Shown one piece after another: positions 15,597 through 24,302 of a stretch of 64,000 bases of DNA (position 1 is the stretch's first letter; the number at the start of each line of letters is the position of its first letter). The stretch covers positions 1 through 64,000 of the forward strand of contig NZ_PZKF01000005.1 in NCBI RefSeq assembly GCF_003034995.1, in the 5' to 3' direction. The position numbers and the translations under genes are program-made. The notes beneath the pieces are model-generated. The model saw only the letters and a program-made list of their open reading frames with translations. It had not been told where the DNA came from and made no database searches. Source of the stretch: Phaeovulum veldkampii DSM 11550 (GTDB lineage: Bacteria > Pseudomonadota > Alphaproteobacteria > Rhodobacterales > Rhodobacteraceae).

Positions 15597-16958
15597 ATGA
15601 CCAACCTTGCGAAACTTACGGGGCTTGCGGCGCTGATCGGCGCCGCCGCCCTGCCAGCGCTGGCGCAGGAAGCCGCGCCAGTGGCCGAAGCCGTTGCCGA
15701 AGCTGTGGCCGAAGCGCCCGCCGACGTGATGAACAAGGGCGACGTGGCCTGGATGATGACTTCCACCCTCTTGGTGCTGTTTATGGTCATTCCGGGCCTC
15801 GCGCTGTTCTACGGCGGCCTTGTGCGCTCCAAGAACATGCTGTCGGTGCTGATGCAGACCACGCTGATCGCCGCCGTTGTGATGGTGATCTGGGTGTTCT
15901 GGGGCTATTCGATGAGCTTCGGTGGCGGCACCAACCCGTTCTGGGGCGGCCTGGGCAAGATGTTCCTGTCGGGCGTGACGATGGAAAGCATGTCGGCGAC
16001 CTTTACCGCTGGCGTCGTGATCCCGGAATTCGTGTTCATCTCGTTCCAGATGACCTTTGCGGTCATCACGGCGGCGCTGATCATCGGATCTTTCGCGGAG
16101 CGTGCGAAATTCGCGGCGGTGTTGGCCTTTATCGCGCTGTGGGTGACCTTCGTCTACTTCCCGATCGCGCACATGGTCTGGGATGCAAGCGGTCTGCTGT
16201 TCGGCATGGGCGCGCTTGACTTTGCGGGCGGCACGGTGGTGCACATCAACGCCGGTGTTGCGGCCCTGATCGGCGCAATCATGGTGGGCAAGCGCATCGG
16301 CTACGGCAAAGACATGATGGCTCCGCATTCGATGACGCTGACGCTGGTCGGCGCGGGCATCCTGTGGGTGGGCTGGTTCGGCTTCAACGCCGGCTCCAAC
16401 CTTGAGGCCAATGGCGGCGCCGGTCTGGCGATGATCAATACCTTCACTGCAACCGCCGGCGCCATCCTCGCCTGGTCTGCACTGGAAGCGATGCTGCGCG
16501 GCAAGGCTTCGATGCTGGGTGCGGCCTCGGGTCTGGTGGCGGGTCTGGTCGCCGTCACCCCGGCGGCGGGCACCATCGGGCCGGTTGGCGCGATCCTCCT
16601 TGGCGCCATTGCTTCGGTGGTCTGCTACTTCTTTGTGGCGGTCGTGAAGCAGAAGTTCGGCTATGACGACAGCCTTGATGTGTTCGGCATCCATGGCGTG
16701 GGCGGCATCGTTGGCGCGATCGGCACCGGCGTGTTCTCGGCCGCCAGCCTCGGTGGCGTGAAGGGCGACGACTATTCGATCGTCGGCCAGGTGATCATTC
16801 AGGCGCAGGCCGTGGGCGTGACCATCCTGTGGTGCGGTATCGGCTCGATCGTGCTCTACAAGCTGGTCGACATGGTCATCGGCCTGCGGGTGGACAGCGA
16901 CGCCGAACGCGAAGGCCTCGACCTGTCGTCGCACGGCGAAACTGCCTACCACAGCTGA
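15597..16958 (+). CDS. amtB: ammonium transporter
   Basis: A 453-residue inner-membrane ammonium channel. It has a cleaved signal peptide (1-23, ending ALAQ), an alanine- and glutamate-rich linker, then eleven expected membrane helices starting at WMMTSTLLVLFMVIPGLALFYGG. The pore twin histidines lie in FAGGTVVHINAGVAAL and in DVFGIHGVGGIVG. It mediates uptake of ammonium at low concentration and is gated by GlnK, the upstream gene. The start at 15597 was preferred to one 10 codons upstream because it begins the signal peptide. A strong terminator follows. Confidence 0.97.
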   Translation: MTNLAKLTGLAALIGAAALPALAQEAAPVAEAVAEAVAEAPADVMNKGDVAWMMTSTLLVLFMVIPGLALFYGGLVRSKNMLSVLMQTTLIAAVVMVIWVFWGYSMSFGGGTNPFWGGLGKMFLSGVTMESMSATFTAGVVIPEFVFISFQMTFAVITAALIIGSFAERAKFAAVLAFIALWVTFVYFPIAHMVWDASGLLFGMGALDFAGGTVVHINAGVAALIGAIMVGKRIGYGKDMMAPHSMTLTLVGAGILWVGWFGFNAGSNLEANGGAGLAMINTFTATAGAILAWSALEAMLRGKASMLGAASGLVAGLVAVTPAAGTIGPVGAILLGAIASVVCYFFVAVVKQKFGYDDSLDVFGIHGVGGIVGAIGTGVFSAASLGGVKGDDYSIVGQVIIQAQAVGVTILWCGIGSIVLYKLVDMVIGLRVDSDAEREGLDLSSHGETAYHS

Positions 16959-16979
16959 TCCTTCGGGCGGCAAAAACGC

Positions 16980-17010
16980 AAAGGCAGGGCGAAAGCCCTG
17001 CCTTTTTCAT
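16980..17010 (+). terminator. intrinsic terminator after amtB
   Basis: An 11-bp perfect stem (AAAGGCAGGGC / GCCCTGCCTTT) with a GAAA loop, followed by TTCAT. Its A-rich 5' side means it can also terminate the convergent aminotransferase transcript. Confidence 0.88.
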
Positions 17011-17026
17011 TGTCGGTGGCGGCAGT

Positions 17027-18214
17027 TCAGATCCCGCAGTCAATAATCGCACGGGCCAGGATCGGCACCGTGGTGGCATTCAGCCCGGCGATGTTCAGCC
17101 GCGAGTCGCCCACCATGTAGATGCCATGCTCGGCGCGCAGCCGTTCCACCTGTTCGGGGCTGGCCCCCAGACGCGAGAACATGCCCCGGTGCTGGGCGAT
17201 GAATCCGAACCGGTCAGACCCGGCCAGCGCGCGCAGTTCCGACGCAAGCTGCTCGCGCAGGCCCAGCATCGACAGGCGCACCTGCTCCAGCTCCGTTTCC
17301 CATTCCTTGCGCAGGCTGGCATCGGTCAGGATCATCGTGACCAGACGCGCGCCGTGATCGGGGGCAAAGGAATAATTCTGCCGGTTCAGATAGGCCATCG
17401 TGCCCTGCGCCAGATCGCGGGTGGCGGTGTCGGGCGCCAGCGCCAGCAAGATGCCGGTGCGTTCGCGGTAGATGCCGAAGTTCTTGGAACACGAGGCCGC
17501 GATCAGAACCTGCGGCAGGCGCGCCGCGATCAGCCGGGTGCCCGCCGCATCGGCATCCAGCCCGTCGCCAAAACCCTGATAGGCAAGGTCGATCAGCGGC
17601 ATGGCGCCGCTGCGCTCGAGCAGATCAGCGACAGCAGCCCATTCGGTCAGGTTCAGGTTGGCGCCGGTCGGATTGTGGCAGCAGCCGTGCAGCAGCACCA
17701 CATCGCCCGCCTTCACCTCTTTCAGGTCATCCATCATGCCGGCGAAATTCACGCCGCGCGTATCGGCGTCGAAATAACGGTAAAGCCGGGTCTTCATGCC
17801 CAGATAGGCCAGAATCGTCAGGTGGTTCGGCCAGGTCGGGTCCGACACCCAGATCGTCGCATCGGGGTTGGCCATGCGGATCAGCTCCAGCGCCTGCCGG
17901 ATCGCCCCGGTGCCGCCGACCGTCGCCAGCGCCGCCACCCGGTCGGCCGGATAGCCAGCACCAAGGATCATGCCCGCCATCGCCGCGTGATAGGCGGGCT
18001 CACCCGCCAGCGCGGTATAGGTCTTGGTCGTCTCGGCTTCCCACAGTTGCTTTTCGGCCGCCTTGACCGCGCGCATCACCGGGGTCAGCCCCGTTGCATC
18101 CTTGTAGACGCCGACGCCCAGGTCGATCTTGTCGGCGCGCGGATCGGCCCGGAACTGGCCCATCAGAGCCAGAATCTTGTCGGGGGCCTGCGGTTTGAGG
18201 TTGTTCAGCATCAT
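17027..18214 (-). CDS. tyrB: aromatic/aspartate aminotransferase
   Basis: A 395-residue class I aminotransferase of the AspC/TyrB type. The PLP lysine is Lys244 in SCSKNFGIYRERTG, a sequence typical of this subgroup, and HGCCHNPTGANL carries the asparagine that contacts PLP. It should interconvert aspartate, tyrosine or phenylalanine with their oxo-acids using 2-oxoglutarate. Aromatic versus aspartate preference cannot be read from the sequence. It lies 8 nt downstream of sseA on the same strand, so the two are probably one transcript; aspartate aminotransferases can also transaminate cysteine to 3-mercaptopyruvate, the SseA substrate. Confidence 0.88.
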   Translation of the reverse strand: MMLNNLKPQAPDKILALMGQFRADPRADKIDLGVGVYKDATGLTPVMRAVKAAEKQLWEAETTKTYTALAGEPAYHAAMAGMILGAGYPADRVAALATVGGTGAIRQALELIRMANPDATIWVSDPTWPNHLTILAYLGMKTRLYRYFDADTRGVNFAGMMDDLKEVKAGDVVLLHGCCHNPTGANLNLTEWAAVADLLERSGAMPLIDLAYQGFGDGLDADAAGTRLIAARLPQVLIAASCSKNFGIYRERTGILLALAPDTATRDLAQGTMAYLNRQNYSFAPDHGARLVTMILTDASLRKEWETELEQVRLSMLGLREQLASELRALAGSDRFGFIAQHRGMFSRLGASPEQVERLRAEHGIYMVGDSRLNIAGLNATTVPILARAIIDCGI

Positions 18215-18222
18215 GCGCCCTT

Positions 18223-19074
18223 TTAGTTTTTCGATGTGGCGACCTTCAGGTCGTTATACATGCCCCATTCGGCCCAGGCCCCGTCATAAACGGCATGGTT
18301 GCGGTGGCCGATCACCTCAAGCGCCAGCGCCAGCATCGCGGCATTGACACCCGACCCGCAGGTGCAGATCGCGGGCTTGGCAAGGTCAACGCCTGCCGCC
18401 TCGAACAGCGCGCGCAGCGCCTGCGGCGATTTCAGCGTGCCGTCGGCGTTCAGCAGCGTGGCAAAATGCACGTTCTTCGAGCCGGGAATATGCCCCATCC
18501 GCAACCCCGGCCGCGGCTCGGGTTCAACCCCGTTGAACCGCCCCGGCGCGCGCGCGTCGATGATCTCCCAGTCGCCCAGCTTCGAGGCGGCTGCAACCTG
18601 CGTCACGTCCTTGACCAGATGCGCCTGCCGCTGCACGGTAATGTGGCGGTCGCGCAGCACAGGGGGCAGGTCTTCCAGCGGGCGGCCCTCGGCCTTCCAT
18701 TTCGGCAGGCCGCCATCCAGAACGGCAATGTCGGTCTTGCCCATCAGGCGGAACGTCCACCACACCCGTGGCGCCGAAAAGATACCCGCCGTGTCATAGA
18801 CCACGACCTGATGGCCATCGCCCACGCCCATCGCACGCATCCGGCTGATGAACTTTTCCGGCGGCGGCGCCATATGCGGCAGGGCAGACCGGCTGTCGGC
18901 GATTTCGTCGATGTCAAAAAACCTCGCGCCAGGAATATGGCCTTCGGCATATTCGGCCTTGGGATCGCGCGCCATCGTGGGCAGAAACCACGACCCGTCA
19001 AGCACCCGCAGATCGGGGTCTTTCAGATGCGCCTCCAGCCAATCGGTGGAGACAAGCGTTTTCGGATCGTCCAT
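18223..19074 (-). CDS. sseA: 3-mercaptopyruvate sulfurtransferase
   Basis: A 283-residue protein of two rhodanese domains that moves sulfur from 3-mercaptopyruvate to a thiol acceptor. The catalytic Cys239 is in CTCGSGVNAA; the loop CGSGV(T/N)A marks 3-mercaptopyruvate rather than thiosulfate specificity. The inactive N-terminal domain has VVVYDTAGIFSAPRVWWTF. It is followed 8 nt later by the aspartate/aromatic aminotransferase, which can supply 3-mercaptopyruvate from cysteine. No signal peptide is present, so it is cytosolic, unlike the secreted rhodanese at 48.7 kb. Confidence 0.93.
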   Translation of the reverse strand: MDDPKTLVSTDWLEAHLKDPDLRVLDGSWFLPTMARDPKAEYAEGHIPGARFFDIDEIADSRSALPHMAPPPEKFISRMRAMGVGDGHQVVVYDTAGIFSAPRVWWTFRLMGKTDIAVLDGGLPKWKAEGRPLEDLPPVLRDRHITVQRQAHLVKDVTQVAAASKLGDWEIIDARAPGRFNGVEPEPRPGLRMGHIPGSKNVHFATLLNADGTLKSPQALRALFEAAGVDLAKPAICTCGSGVNAAMLALALEVIGHRNHAVYDGAWAEWGMYNDLKVATSKN

Positions 19075-19140
19075 CGTCCGGCACCCCTTGCTGCTCTGCG
19101 GTTTCCTTAACCGGGCAAGGGGAACGGGGCAAGCCGATCC

Positions 19141-19614
19141 TCAGCCGCCCTGCTTCAGAAGCCGCTGCTTCTGGCGGTCCCAGTCGCGCTTGGCCTCGGT
19201 GGCGCGCTTGTCAGCCAGTTTCTTGCCCTTGGCGATGCCCAGTTTCAGCTTCACGATGCCACGGTCGTTGAAATACATCAGCATCGGAACAATCGTCATG
19301 CCCTCGCGCCCGACAGCATTCCACAGCCGCGACAGTTCCTTTTTCGACACCAGAAGCTTGCGGCGGCGGCGTTCCTCATGGCCAAAGATGCCCGCCTGTT
19401 TGTAGGATGCGATATAGCCGTTGATCAGCCACAGCTCGCCACCTTCGACGCTGGCATAGCTTTCGGCGATGTTTGACTGCCCGGTGCGCAAAGATTTCAC
19501 CTCGGACCCGGTCAGGATGATCCCCGCCTCAAGATCGCTCTCGATAGCGTAGTCGAACCGCGCCCGGCGGTTTTCGGCGATAATCTTGGAGTTGGGGTCT
19601 GATTTCTGGGCCAT
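19141..19614 (-). CDS. smpB: SsrA-binding protein
   Basis: A 157-residue partner of tmRNA in rescuing stalled ribosomes. The family hallmarks are all present: [34 protein letters not shown], and the basic C-terminal tail ([15 protein letters not shown]) that inserts into the mRNA channel. Length is normal. The tmRNA gene is not in this window. It is a separate leftward unit, 66 nt upstream of sseA. Confidence 0.97.
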   Translation of the reverse strand: MAQKSDPNSKIIAENRRARFDYAIESDLEAGIILTGSEVKSLRTGQSNIAESYASVEGGELWLINGYIASYKQAGIFGHEERRRRKLLVSKKELSRLWNAVGREGMTIVPMLMYFNDRGIVKLKLGIAKGKKLADKRATEAKRDWDRQKQRLLKQGG

Positions 19615-19713
19615 GATCGCTAGCAGATAGTCGCCCCCGCGCGCCCTGTCCAGTGCGGGGGGGGGCTTGACCGGGCGGGGCGCGGCAGGCTAGCGCGGCA
19701 TCAGGGAGGGGCC

Positions 19714-20166
19714 ATGGTCACGCAAATCGCGCTTGGGTCCGGGTTGATGCTGATTTCGATCCTGATCGCTGCGCTCAGCGCGCTGGCGATGGAATGGCTT
19801 TTTTCCCGCGCCCATGACTGGATGCTGCGCGAACCCCACGGGCCAAAGCTGATGGCGGTGGTGCTGCTGGCCGCTTTATGGGTGCTGGTGATCATGACTG
19901 CGGGGGTCTGGGTCTGGGCTGTGGCCTATTTATGGCTGGGCATCTTTCCGACGGTCGAGGAGGCCGTCTACTTCTCGCTCGTCTCATTCACCACGCTGGG
20001 TTACGGCGATGTGCTGCTGCCCCAGGAATGGCGCATTCTGGGTGGGCTGGCGGCGGCCAACGGGCTGTTGAACATCGGTCTGCTGACCGCGCTTCTGGTC
20101 GAAGCACTACGACACACGCGGCTGGAACAGGTCCAGCACCGGCGCAGTCGCAAGACCGTGGACTAA
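19714..20166 (+). CDS. small potassium-channel-like membrane protein
   Basis: A 150-residue inner-membrane protein with hydrophobic segments at about 5-27, 47-72 and 107-130 and a pore loop carrying the K+ selectivity filter TTLGYGDV (93-100). It belongs to the two-pore-helix ion channel group (Ion_trans_2). It has no RCK or other ligand-binding domain, only a short basic C-terminal tail, so gating is unknown. The start at 19714 has GGAGGGG just upstream. Its stop overlaps that of the convergent dapB by 4 nt. Function as a tetrameric K+ channel is inferred from the filter. Confidence 0.85.
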   Translation: MVTQIALGSGLMLISILIAALSALAMEWLFSRAHDWMLREPHGPKLMAVVLLAALWVLVIMTAGVWVWAVAYLWLGIFPTVEEAVYFSLVSFTTLGYGDVLLPQEWRILGGLAAANGLLNIGLLTALLVEALRHTRLEQVQHRRSRKTVD

Positions 20167-20972
20167 AGCCCCAGCACGTCGAGCATATCATATTCGCCGG
20201 GCTTCTGGCCCTGCCCCCACAGCGCCGCCCGCAACGCGCCGCGGGCAAAGATGGCGCGGTCGGTGGCGACATGGCGCAGGATCACCCGCTCGCCTTCACC
20301 GGCAAAGATCACATCATGTTCACCCACGATGTCGCCGCCCCGGATCGACGAAAAACCGATGGCGCCACGCGCCCGCGCCCCGGTCAGCCCGTCGCGGCCG
20401 GCCTCGCGATTCTGGGCCAGATCGACGCCGCGCCCCTCGGCGGCGGCCTGCCCCAGCATCAGTGCCGTGCCCGAGGGCGCATCGACCTTCATCCGGTGAT
20501 GCGCCTCGACCACCTCGACATCCCAATCGGCATCCAGCGCGGCGGCCACGCGTTTGGTCAGTTGCACCAGCAGGTTGACGCCAAGGCTCATGTTACCCGC
20601 CCGCACGATCACCGCATGCCGGGCGGCGGCCTTCAGTGCCGCCAGATGGGCGGGCTCGAACCCCGTGGTGCCGATCACATGCACCGCACGGGCCTGCGCG
20701 GCAAGCGCCGCAAATTCCACCGTCGCCGCGGGCGCGGTAAAGTCGATCACCGCCTGCGCAGTCGCAAATGCCTCCAGCGGGTCATCGGTCACGATCACGC
20801 CATTGGCCGCGCCGCCCAGGGCGGCTCCCAGATCCTGCCCGACCCAGCCATGGCCTGCGCGTTCCACCGCGCCAACCAGCCGCGCCTTGCCCGATGCGGC
20901 CACCATGGCCGCCAGCATGCGGCCCATACGGCCGGAAACCCCGGTAATCACAACGCCCGGCAGATCGGTCAT
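20163..20972 (-). CDS. dapB: 4-hydroxy-tetrahydrodipicolinate reductase
   Basis: Second committed step of lysine/diaminopimelate synthesis: reduction of 4-hydroxy-tetrahydrodipicolinate with NAD(P)H. The 269-residue protein has the nucleotide-binding motif GVSGRMGRM at 11-19 and the catalytic block [15 protein letters not shown] with His158, His159 and Lys162. The start at 20972 ([11 protein letters not shown]) has GGAGGAC upstream; a much longer open frame upstream overlaps rbfA and is not coding. It is divergent from rbfA and convergent with the channel gene. The later pathway gene dapF is at 58.9 kb. Confidence 0.96.
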   Translation of the reverse strand: MTDLPGVVITGVSGRMGRMLAAMVAASGKARLVGAVERAGHGWVGQDLGAALGGAANGVIVTDDPLEAFATAQAVIDFTAPAATVEFAALAAQARAVHVIGTTGFEPAHLAALKAAARHAVIVRAGNMSLGVNLLVQLTKRVAAALDADWDVEVVEAHHRMKVDAPSGTALMLGQAAAEGRGVDLAQNREAGRDGLTGARARGAIGFSSIRGGDIVGEHDVIFAGEGERVILRHVATDRAIFARGALRAALWGQGQKPGEYDMLDVLGL

Positions 20973-21068
20973 GGCGGTCCTCCTTGATGATCGGCAAGCT
21001 TTAGCCCGGTGCGCGGCGCTTGGCAAAGCCCCGTTGCGGGGGCGGCGTCCATGCCCTACATGGAGCGC

Positions 21069-21491
21069 ATGGCACAATCGCGCTTTTCCCATGGGCATGG
21101 CCCCTCGCAACGTCAGCTTCGCGTCGGCGAACTGATCCGACGCACCCTGTCCGACGTGCTGCTGCGTGGCGATGTGCATGACCCGGACCTCAACCGCATC
21201 TCGATCACCGTGGGCGAGGTGCGCACCTCGCCCGACCTCAAGGTGGCCACCGCCTACGTGGCGCCCTTGGGCGGCGAAGGCGCCGATGACATGCTCAAGG
21301 CGCTGCGCCGCAACAAGGGCGAGTTGCGCCATCTGGTCGCCAAGGGGCTGACGCTGAAATTTGCGCCCGAATTGCGGTTTCAGATTGACGAAACCTTTGA
21401 CCGGCTGGATGAAACTCGCCGCATGTTCGCCGACGAACGTGTGCAGCGCGACATCGCGCAGCCCGACAGCGACGATGAAACCGACGCTTGA
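21069..21491 (+). CDS. rbfA: 30S ribosome-binding factor A
   Basis: Assembly factor for 16S rRNA 5'-end maturation and cold adaptation. The 140-residue protein has the KH-like RbfA core: [39 protein letters not shown] and [17 protein letters not shown]. The start is uncertain between ATG codons at 21060 and 21069; 21069 gives the usual N-terminus (MAQSRF), although its GGAG spacing is short. The next gene begins 17 nt before its stop, and truB follows, a common rbfA-truB neighbourhood. Confidence 0.93.
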   Translation: MAQSRFSHGHGPSQRQLRVGELIRRTLSDVLLRGDVHDPDLNRISITVGEVRTSPDLKVATAYVAPLGGEGADDMLKALRRNKGELRHLVAKGLTLKFAPELRFQIDETFDRLDETRRMFADERVQRDIAQPDSDDETDA

Positions 21492-22203
21492 GGCGCTGGC
21501 GCTGATCGCGCTGGCCACTCCGGCGCTGGCCGAACCTTGCCGCGACCTGACCCATGACGGCACCTCTTATACCGTCTGCGAGGTGACCGCCCCCGCCGAT
21601 CTGCGGCTGTGGTGGCAGGCGCCCGACGGGTTGCCCGTGGCTACGTTCGAGCGGTTGCAGGCAGGGCTTGCGCCCGGCGAAACCATCGCTTTTGCAATGA
21701 ATGCCGGGATGTATCACCCGGATCGGCGCCCCGTCGGACTTTATGTCGAGAATGGCACTCAGGCGGCGCCGATCGTCACGCGCGAAGGGCCGGGCAACTT
21801 TGGCCTGCTGCCCAACGGCGTTTTCTGCATCGCCAACCGATTTGCCGTGATCGAATCGCGCGCCTATGCCGCTACCGGCCCGGAGTGCCGCTTTGCCACC
21901 CAGTCGGGGCCGATGCTGGTGATCGACGGCGCGCTTCACCCCCGCTTCGTGCCCGACAGTGACAGCCTGAACACCCGCAACGGCGTGGGGGTTTCCGCCG
22001 ATGGCGACACCGCATGGTTTGCCATCTCGAACGCGCCGGTGACATTTCACGCCTTTGCCCGGCTGTTCCGGGATGAGCTGGGGGCAGCGAATGCGCTGTA
22101 TCTTGACGGCTCGGTGTCGCGCCTGTTCGCGCCGGGGCTGGGGCGCGCGGATACCGGGGCGCCGATGGGGCCAATCGTGGGGCTTGTGGCGCAGGCACGT
22201 TGA
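21475..22203 (+). CDS. secreted phosphodiester glycosidase-family protein (DUF2233)
   Basis: A 242-residue protein with a short signal peptide ([21 protein letters not shown]). The body has [44 protein letters not shown] and [13 protein letters not shown], the pattern of the NAGPA/DUF2233 phosphodiester glycosidase family. Some members cleave phosphodiester-linked sugars; the role in this organism is unknown. It is predicted to be periplasmic. It starts inside the end of rbfA (17-nt overlap) and is 51 nt before truB, so it sits within the ribosome-assembly operon although its function is unrelated. Confidence 0.85.
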   Translation: MKPTLEALALIALATPALAEPCRDLTHDGTSYTVCEVTAPADLRLWWQAPDGLPVATFERLQAGLAPGETIAFAMNAGMYHPDRRPVGLYVENGTQAAPIVTREGPGNFGLLPNGVFCIANRFAVIESRAYAATGPECRFATQSGPMLVIDGALHPRFVPDSDSLNTRNGVGVSADGDTAWFAISNAPVTFHAFARLFRDELGAANALYLDGSVSRLFAPGLGRADTGAPMGPIVGLVAQAR

Positions 22204-22254
22204 CGGCCCGGCCCGCAGGGGCTAGCACGCGGCCTTCGCAGCAAGGGGGCGATC

Positions 22255-23157
22255 ATGGCACGCAAAAAGGGACGCGACATTTCCGGCTGGCTGGTGGTGG
22301 ACAAGCCTGCGGGCGTCACCTCGACCATGGTCGTCAACAAGGTCCGCTGGGCGCTGGACGCGAAAAAGGCAGGCCACGCCGGCACGCTCGACCCCGCCGC
22401 GACCGGGGTTCTGGCGGTGGCGCTGGGCGAGGCCACCAAGACCGTGCCCTACATCACCGATGCGCTGAAATGCTACTGCTTCACCGTGCGGCTGGGGGCG
22501 GCCACCAACACCGACGATGCCGAGGGCGAGGTGATCGCCACGTCCGACATCCGACCCGCGGATGACGCCATCGCCGCCGCCCTGCCCGCCTTCACCGGTG
22601 AGATCATGCAGGTGCCGCCGCAGTTTTCCGCCGTGAAGGTCGATGGTGAACGCGCCTATGCGCTGGCCCGCGCCGGCGAAGAGATGGATCTGGCCGCCCG
22701 CCCGCTGTGGGTGGAAAGCCTGACGCTGATCGCCCGCCCCGACCCCGATACGGTGGAACTGGAAATGGTCTGCGGCAAGGGTGGCTATGTGCGGTCGATC
22801 GCCCGCGATCTGGGCGCCAAGCTGGGCTGCCTTGGCCATGTGCTGTGCCTGCGCCGGGTCTGGTCGGGGCCGTTCGACGCCGAAGACGGGATCAGCATGG
22901 AAGAGATCGAGCGGCTGGCCCGCACCCCCGACCTTGAGGCGCACCTTCTGCCGCTGGAGGTGGGCCTTGCCGATCTGCCCGAGGTCAAGGCAACCCCCGA
23001 AGGCGCGGTGCGGCTGAAGAACGGCAACCCCGGCATGGTGTTTGCGTCGGAAGCCGAGTGGGGCGAGGAGGCCTGGGCCAGCTTTCAGGGTCAGCCGGTC
23101 GCCGTGGGCATCTACAAATCCGGCGAATTGCACCCCAGTCGGGTGTTCAACCTGTGA
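22255..23157 (+). CDS. truB: tRNA pseudouridine(55) synthase
   Basis: Makes pseudouridine 55 in the T-loop of tRNAs. The 300-residue protein opens [14 protein letters not shown] and has the catalytic aspartate Asp46 in [13 protein letters not shown], then [15 protein letters not shown] and the C-terminal [16 protein letters not shown] block. The length is normal. Its stop codon overlaps the GTG start of the next gene (GTGA). With rbfA upstream and rpsO-pnp downstream it forms the common alphaproteobacterial translation/RNA cluster. Confidence 0.97.
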   Translation: MARKKGRDISGWLVVDKPAGVTSTMVVNKVRWALDAKKAGHAGTLDPAATGVLAVALGEATKTVPYITDALKCYCFTVRLGAATNTDDAEGEVIATSDIRPADDAIAAALPAFTGEIMQVPPQFSAVKVDGERAYALARAGEEMDLAARPLWVESLTLIARPDPDTVELEMVCGKGGYVRSIARDLGAKLGCLGHVLCLRRVWSGPFDAEDGISMEEIERLARTPDLEAHLLPLEVGLADLPEVKATPEGAVRLKNGNPGMVFASEAEWGEEAWASFQGQPVAVGIYKSGELHPSRVFNL

Positions 23158-23714
23158 CCGGCGCGCCCGACCCCGCGGCGCAGCATGACCCCGGCGGGCG
23201 GGTGCGCATCCGCCTGCCCGACGGGGTGGCGGGCGAGGCGCAGTTTTCGCCCTGCGGGCGCTATCGCCAGACCCTTGTGCGCGACTGGACACCCGCGGGC
23301 ACCGTGCCGCGGGCTGTGGTGTTTGTTGGCATGAACCCCTCGGTCGCCGATGCGGCAGTGTCAGACCCGACCTGCCACCGCGAACTGGGCTTTGCGCGCC
23401 GCTGGGGCTTTACCCGCTATCTCAAGGCCAACATGCTGGACTGGCGCGCCACCTCGCCGCGCGATCTGCCCGCCGATCCGGGCCTTGCCGCCAGCCCCGC
23501 AAACCTGCCCGCGATCCTTGCACTGGCGGCCGAGGCCGAACAGGTGGTGCTGGCTTACGGCAAGCTGGCCCCGCGCTATTCCCCGGTGGTGGCCACGACG
23601 CTGGAGGCGCTGCGCGCCACCGGCAAGCCACTGTTCTGCCTTGGCCGCAACGCCGACGGCTCGGCCAAACACCCGCTTTACCTGCGCGCCGACAGCCCGC
23701 TGATCGCGTTCTAG
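23154..23714 (+). CDS. DUF1643 family protein
   Basis: A 186-residue protein starting at GTG 23154, which overlaps the truB stop as GTGA; no ATG in frame fits the family start better. It contains [29 protein letters not shown] and [10 protein letters not shown], the pattern of the DUF1643 family, which has distant similarity to uracil-DNA glycosylase-like folds but no established activity. It is cytosolic. Tight coupling to truB suggests co-expression rather than shared function. A short hairpin with a T run follows. Confidence 0.85.
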   Translation: MTGAPDPAAQHDPGGRVRIRLPDGVAGEAQFSPCGRYRQTLVRDWTPAGTVPRAVVFVGMNPSVADAAVSDPTCHRELGFARRWGFTRYLKANMLDWRATSPRDLPADPGLAASPANLPAILALAAEAEQVVLAYGKLAPRYSPVVATTLEALRATGKPLFCLGRNADGSAKHPLYLRADSPLIAF

Positions 23715-23726
23715 GCCGGGCCGCAC

Positions 23727-23746
23727 AGGGAAAACACTTCCCTTTT
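23727..23746 (+). terminator. weak intrinsic terminator after DUF1643
   Basis: A 6-bp stem (AGGGAA / TTCCCT) with a 5-nt loop followed by TTT, 12 nt after the stop codon. It separates this operon from rpsO. Confidence 0.45.
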
Positions 23747-23854
23747 CGCGCGATTTCCCCTATAGGCGCGCATCTGCCCCGCGTGGCAGAGCCAAGGGCC
23801 CTGCTGGACGACATCCCGGCTTGTGCCGTCACACCAACCTTACAGGAGAACCCG

Positions 23855-24124
23855 ATGTCGATCACCGTTGAAGAAAAAGCCCGTCTGATCAAGGACTATG
23901 CCACCAAGGAAGGCGACACCGGTTCGCCCGAGGTTCAGGTGGCCATCCTGTCGTCGCGCATCGCGACGCTGACCGAGCACTTCAAAAGCCACAAGAAGGA
24001 CAACCACTCGCGTCGTGGCCTTCTGATGATGGTCGCCCAGCGCCGCAAGCTGCTGGACTACCTCAAGTCCCGCGACGAAGCGCGCTATACCGCGCTGATC
24101 GGTCGTCTGGGCCTGCGCCGCTGA
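23855..24124 (+). CDS. rpsO: 30S ribosomal protein S15
   Basis: An 89-residue primary rRNA-binding protein of the small subunit platform. The sequence is canonical: [34 protein letters not shown] and [22 protein letters not shown]. The start at 23855 has AGGAG 6 nt upstream. It precedes pnp as in many proteobacteria, with a strong hairpin between, which in other species is processed by RNases and affects expression of both genes. Confidence 0.98.
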   Translation: MSITVEEKARLIKDYATKEGDTGSPEVQVAILSSRIATLTEHFKSHKKDNHSRRGLLMMVAQRRKLLDYLKSRDEARYTALIGRLGLRR

Positions 24125-24132
24125 TCTGACGG

Positions 24133-24160
24133 AACGCGCCCTGCGGGGCGCGTTTCTCTT
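24133..24160 (+). terminator. intrinsic terminator between rpsO and pnp
   Basis: A perfect 9-bp stem (AACGCGCCC / GGGCGCGTT) with loop TGCG, followed by TCTCTT. It lies 8 nt after the rpsO stop. Confidence 0.75.
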
Positions 24161-24302
24161 TCGACCTGCGCGGCTTGCGTGGGTGTCGGCCTCCCCACCG
24201 GGCTTCATGGGGCGGGCAGCCGGGAAAGGAAAAGAAGCCACGGGCATGGGGCCCGTACGCAACCGGCGCGGGGAGGGTCCTCGCGCATCTATAGGAAAAG
24301 AT

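Noticed and set aside
15366-16973. A 535-codon minus-strand open frame opposite glnK-amtB
   Set aside because: Composition is that of antisense to a membrane protein (His, Asp, Gln and Arg rich), with no start signal or motif.
20973-21563. Upstream extension of the dapB reading frame by 197 codons
   Set aside because: The extension is antisense to rbfA, and a good ribosome binding site exists at the inner start at 20972.
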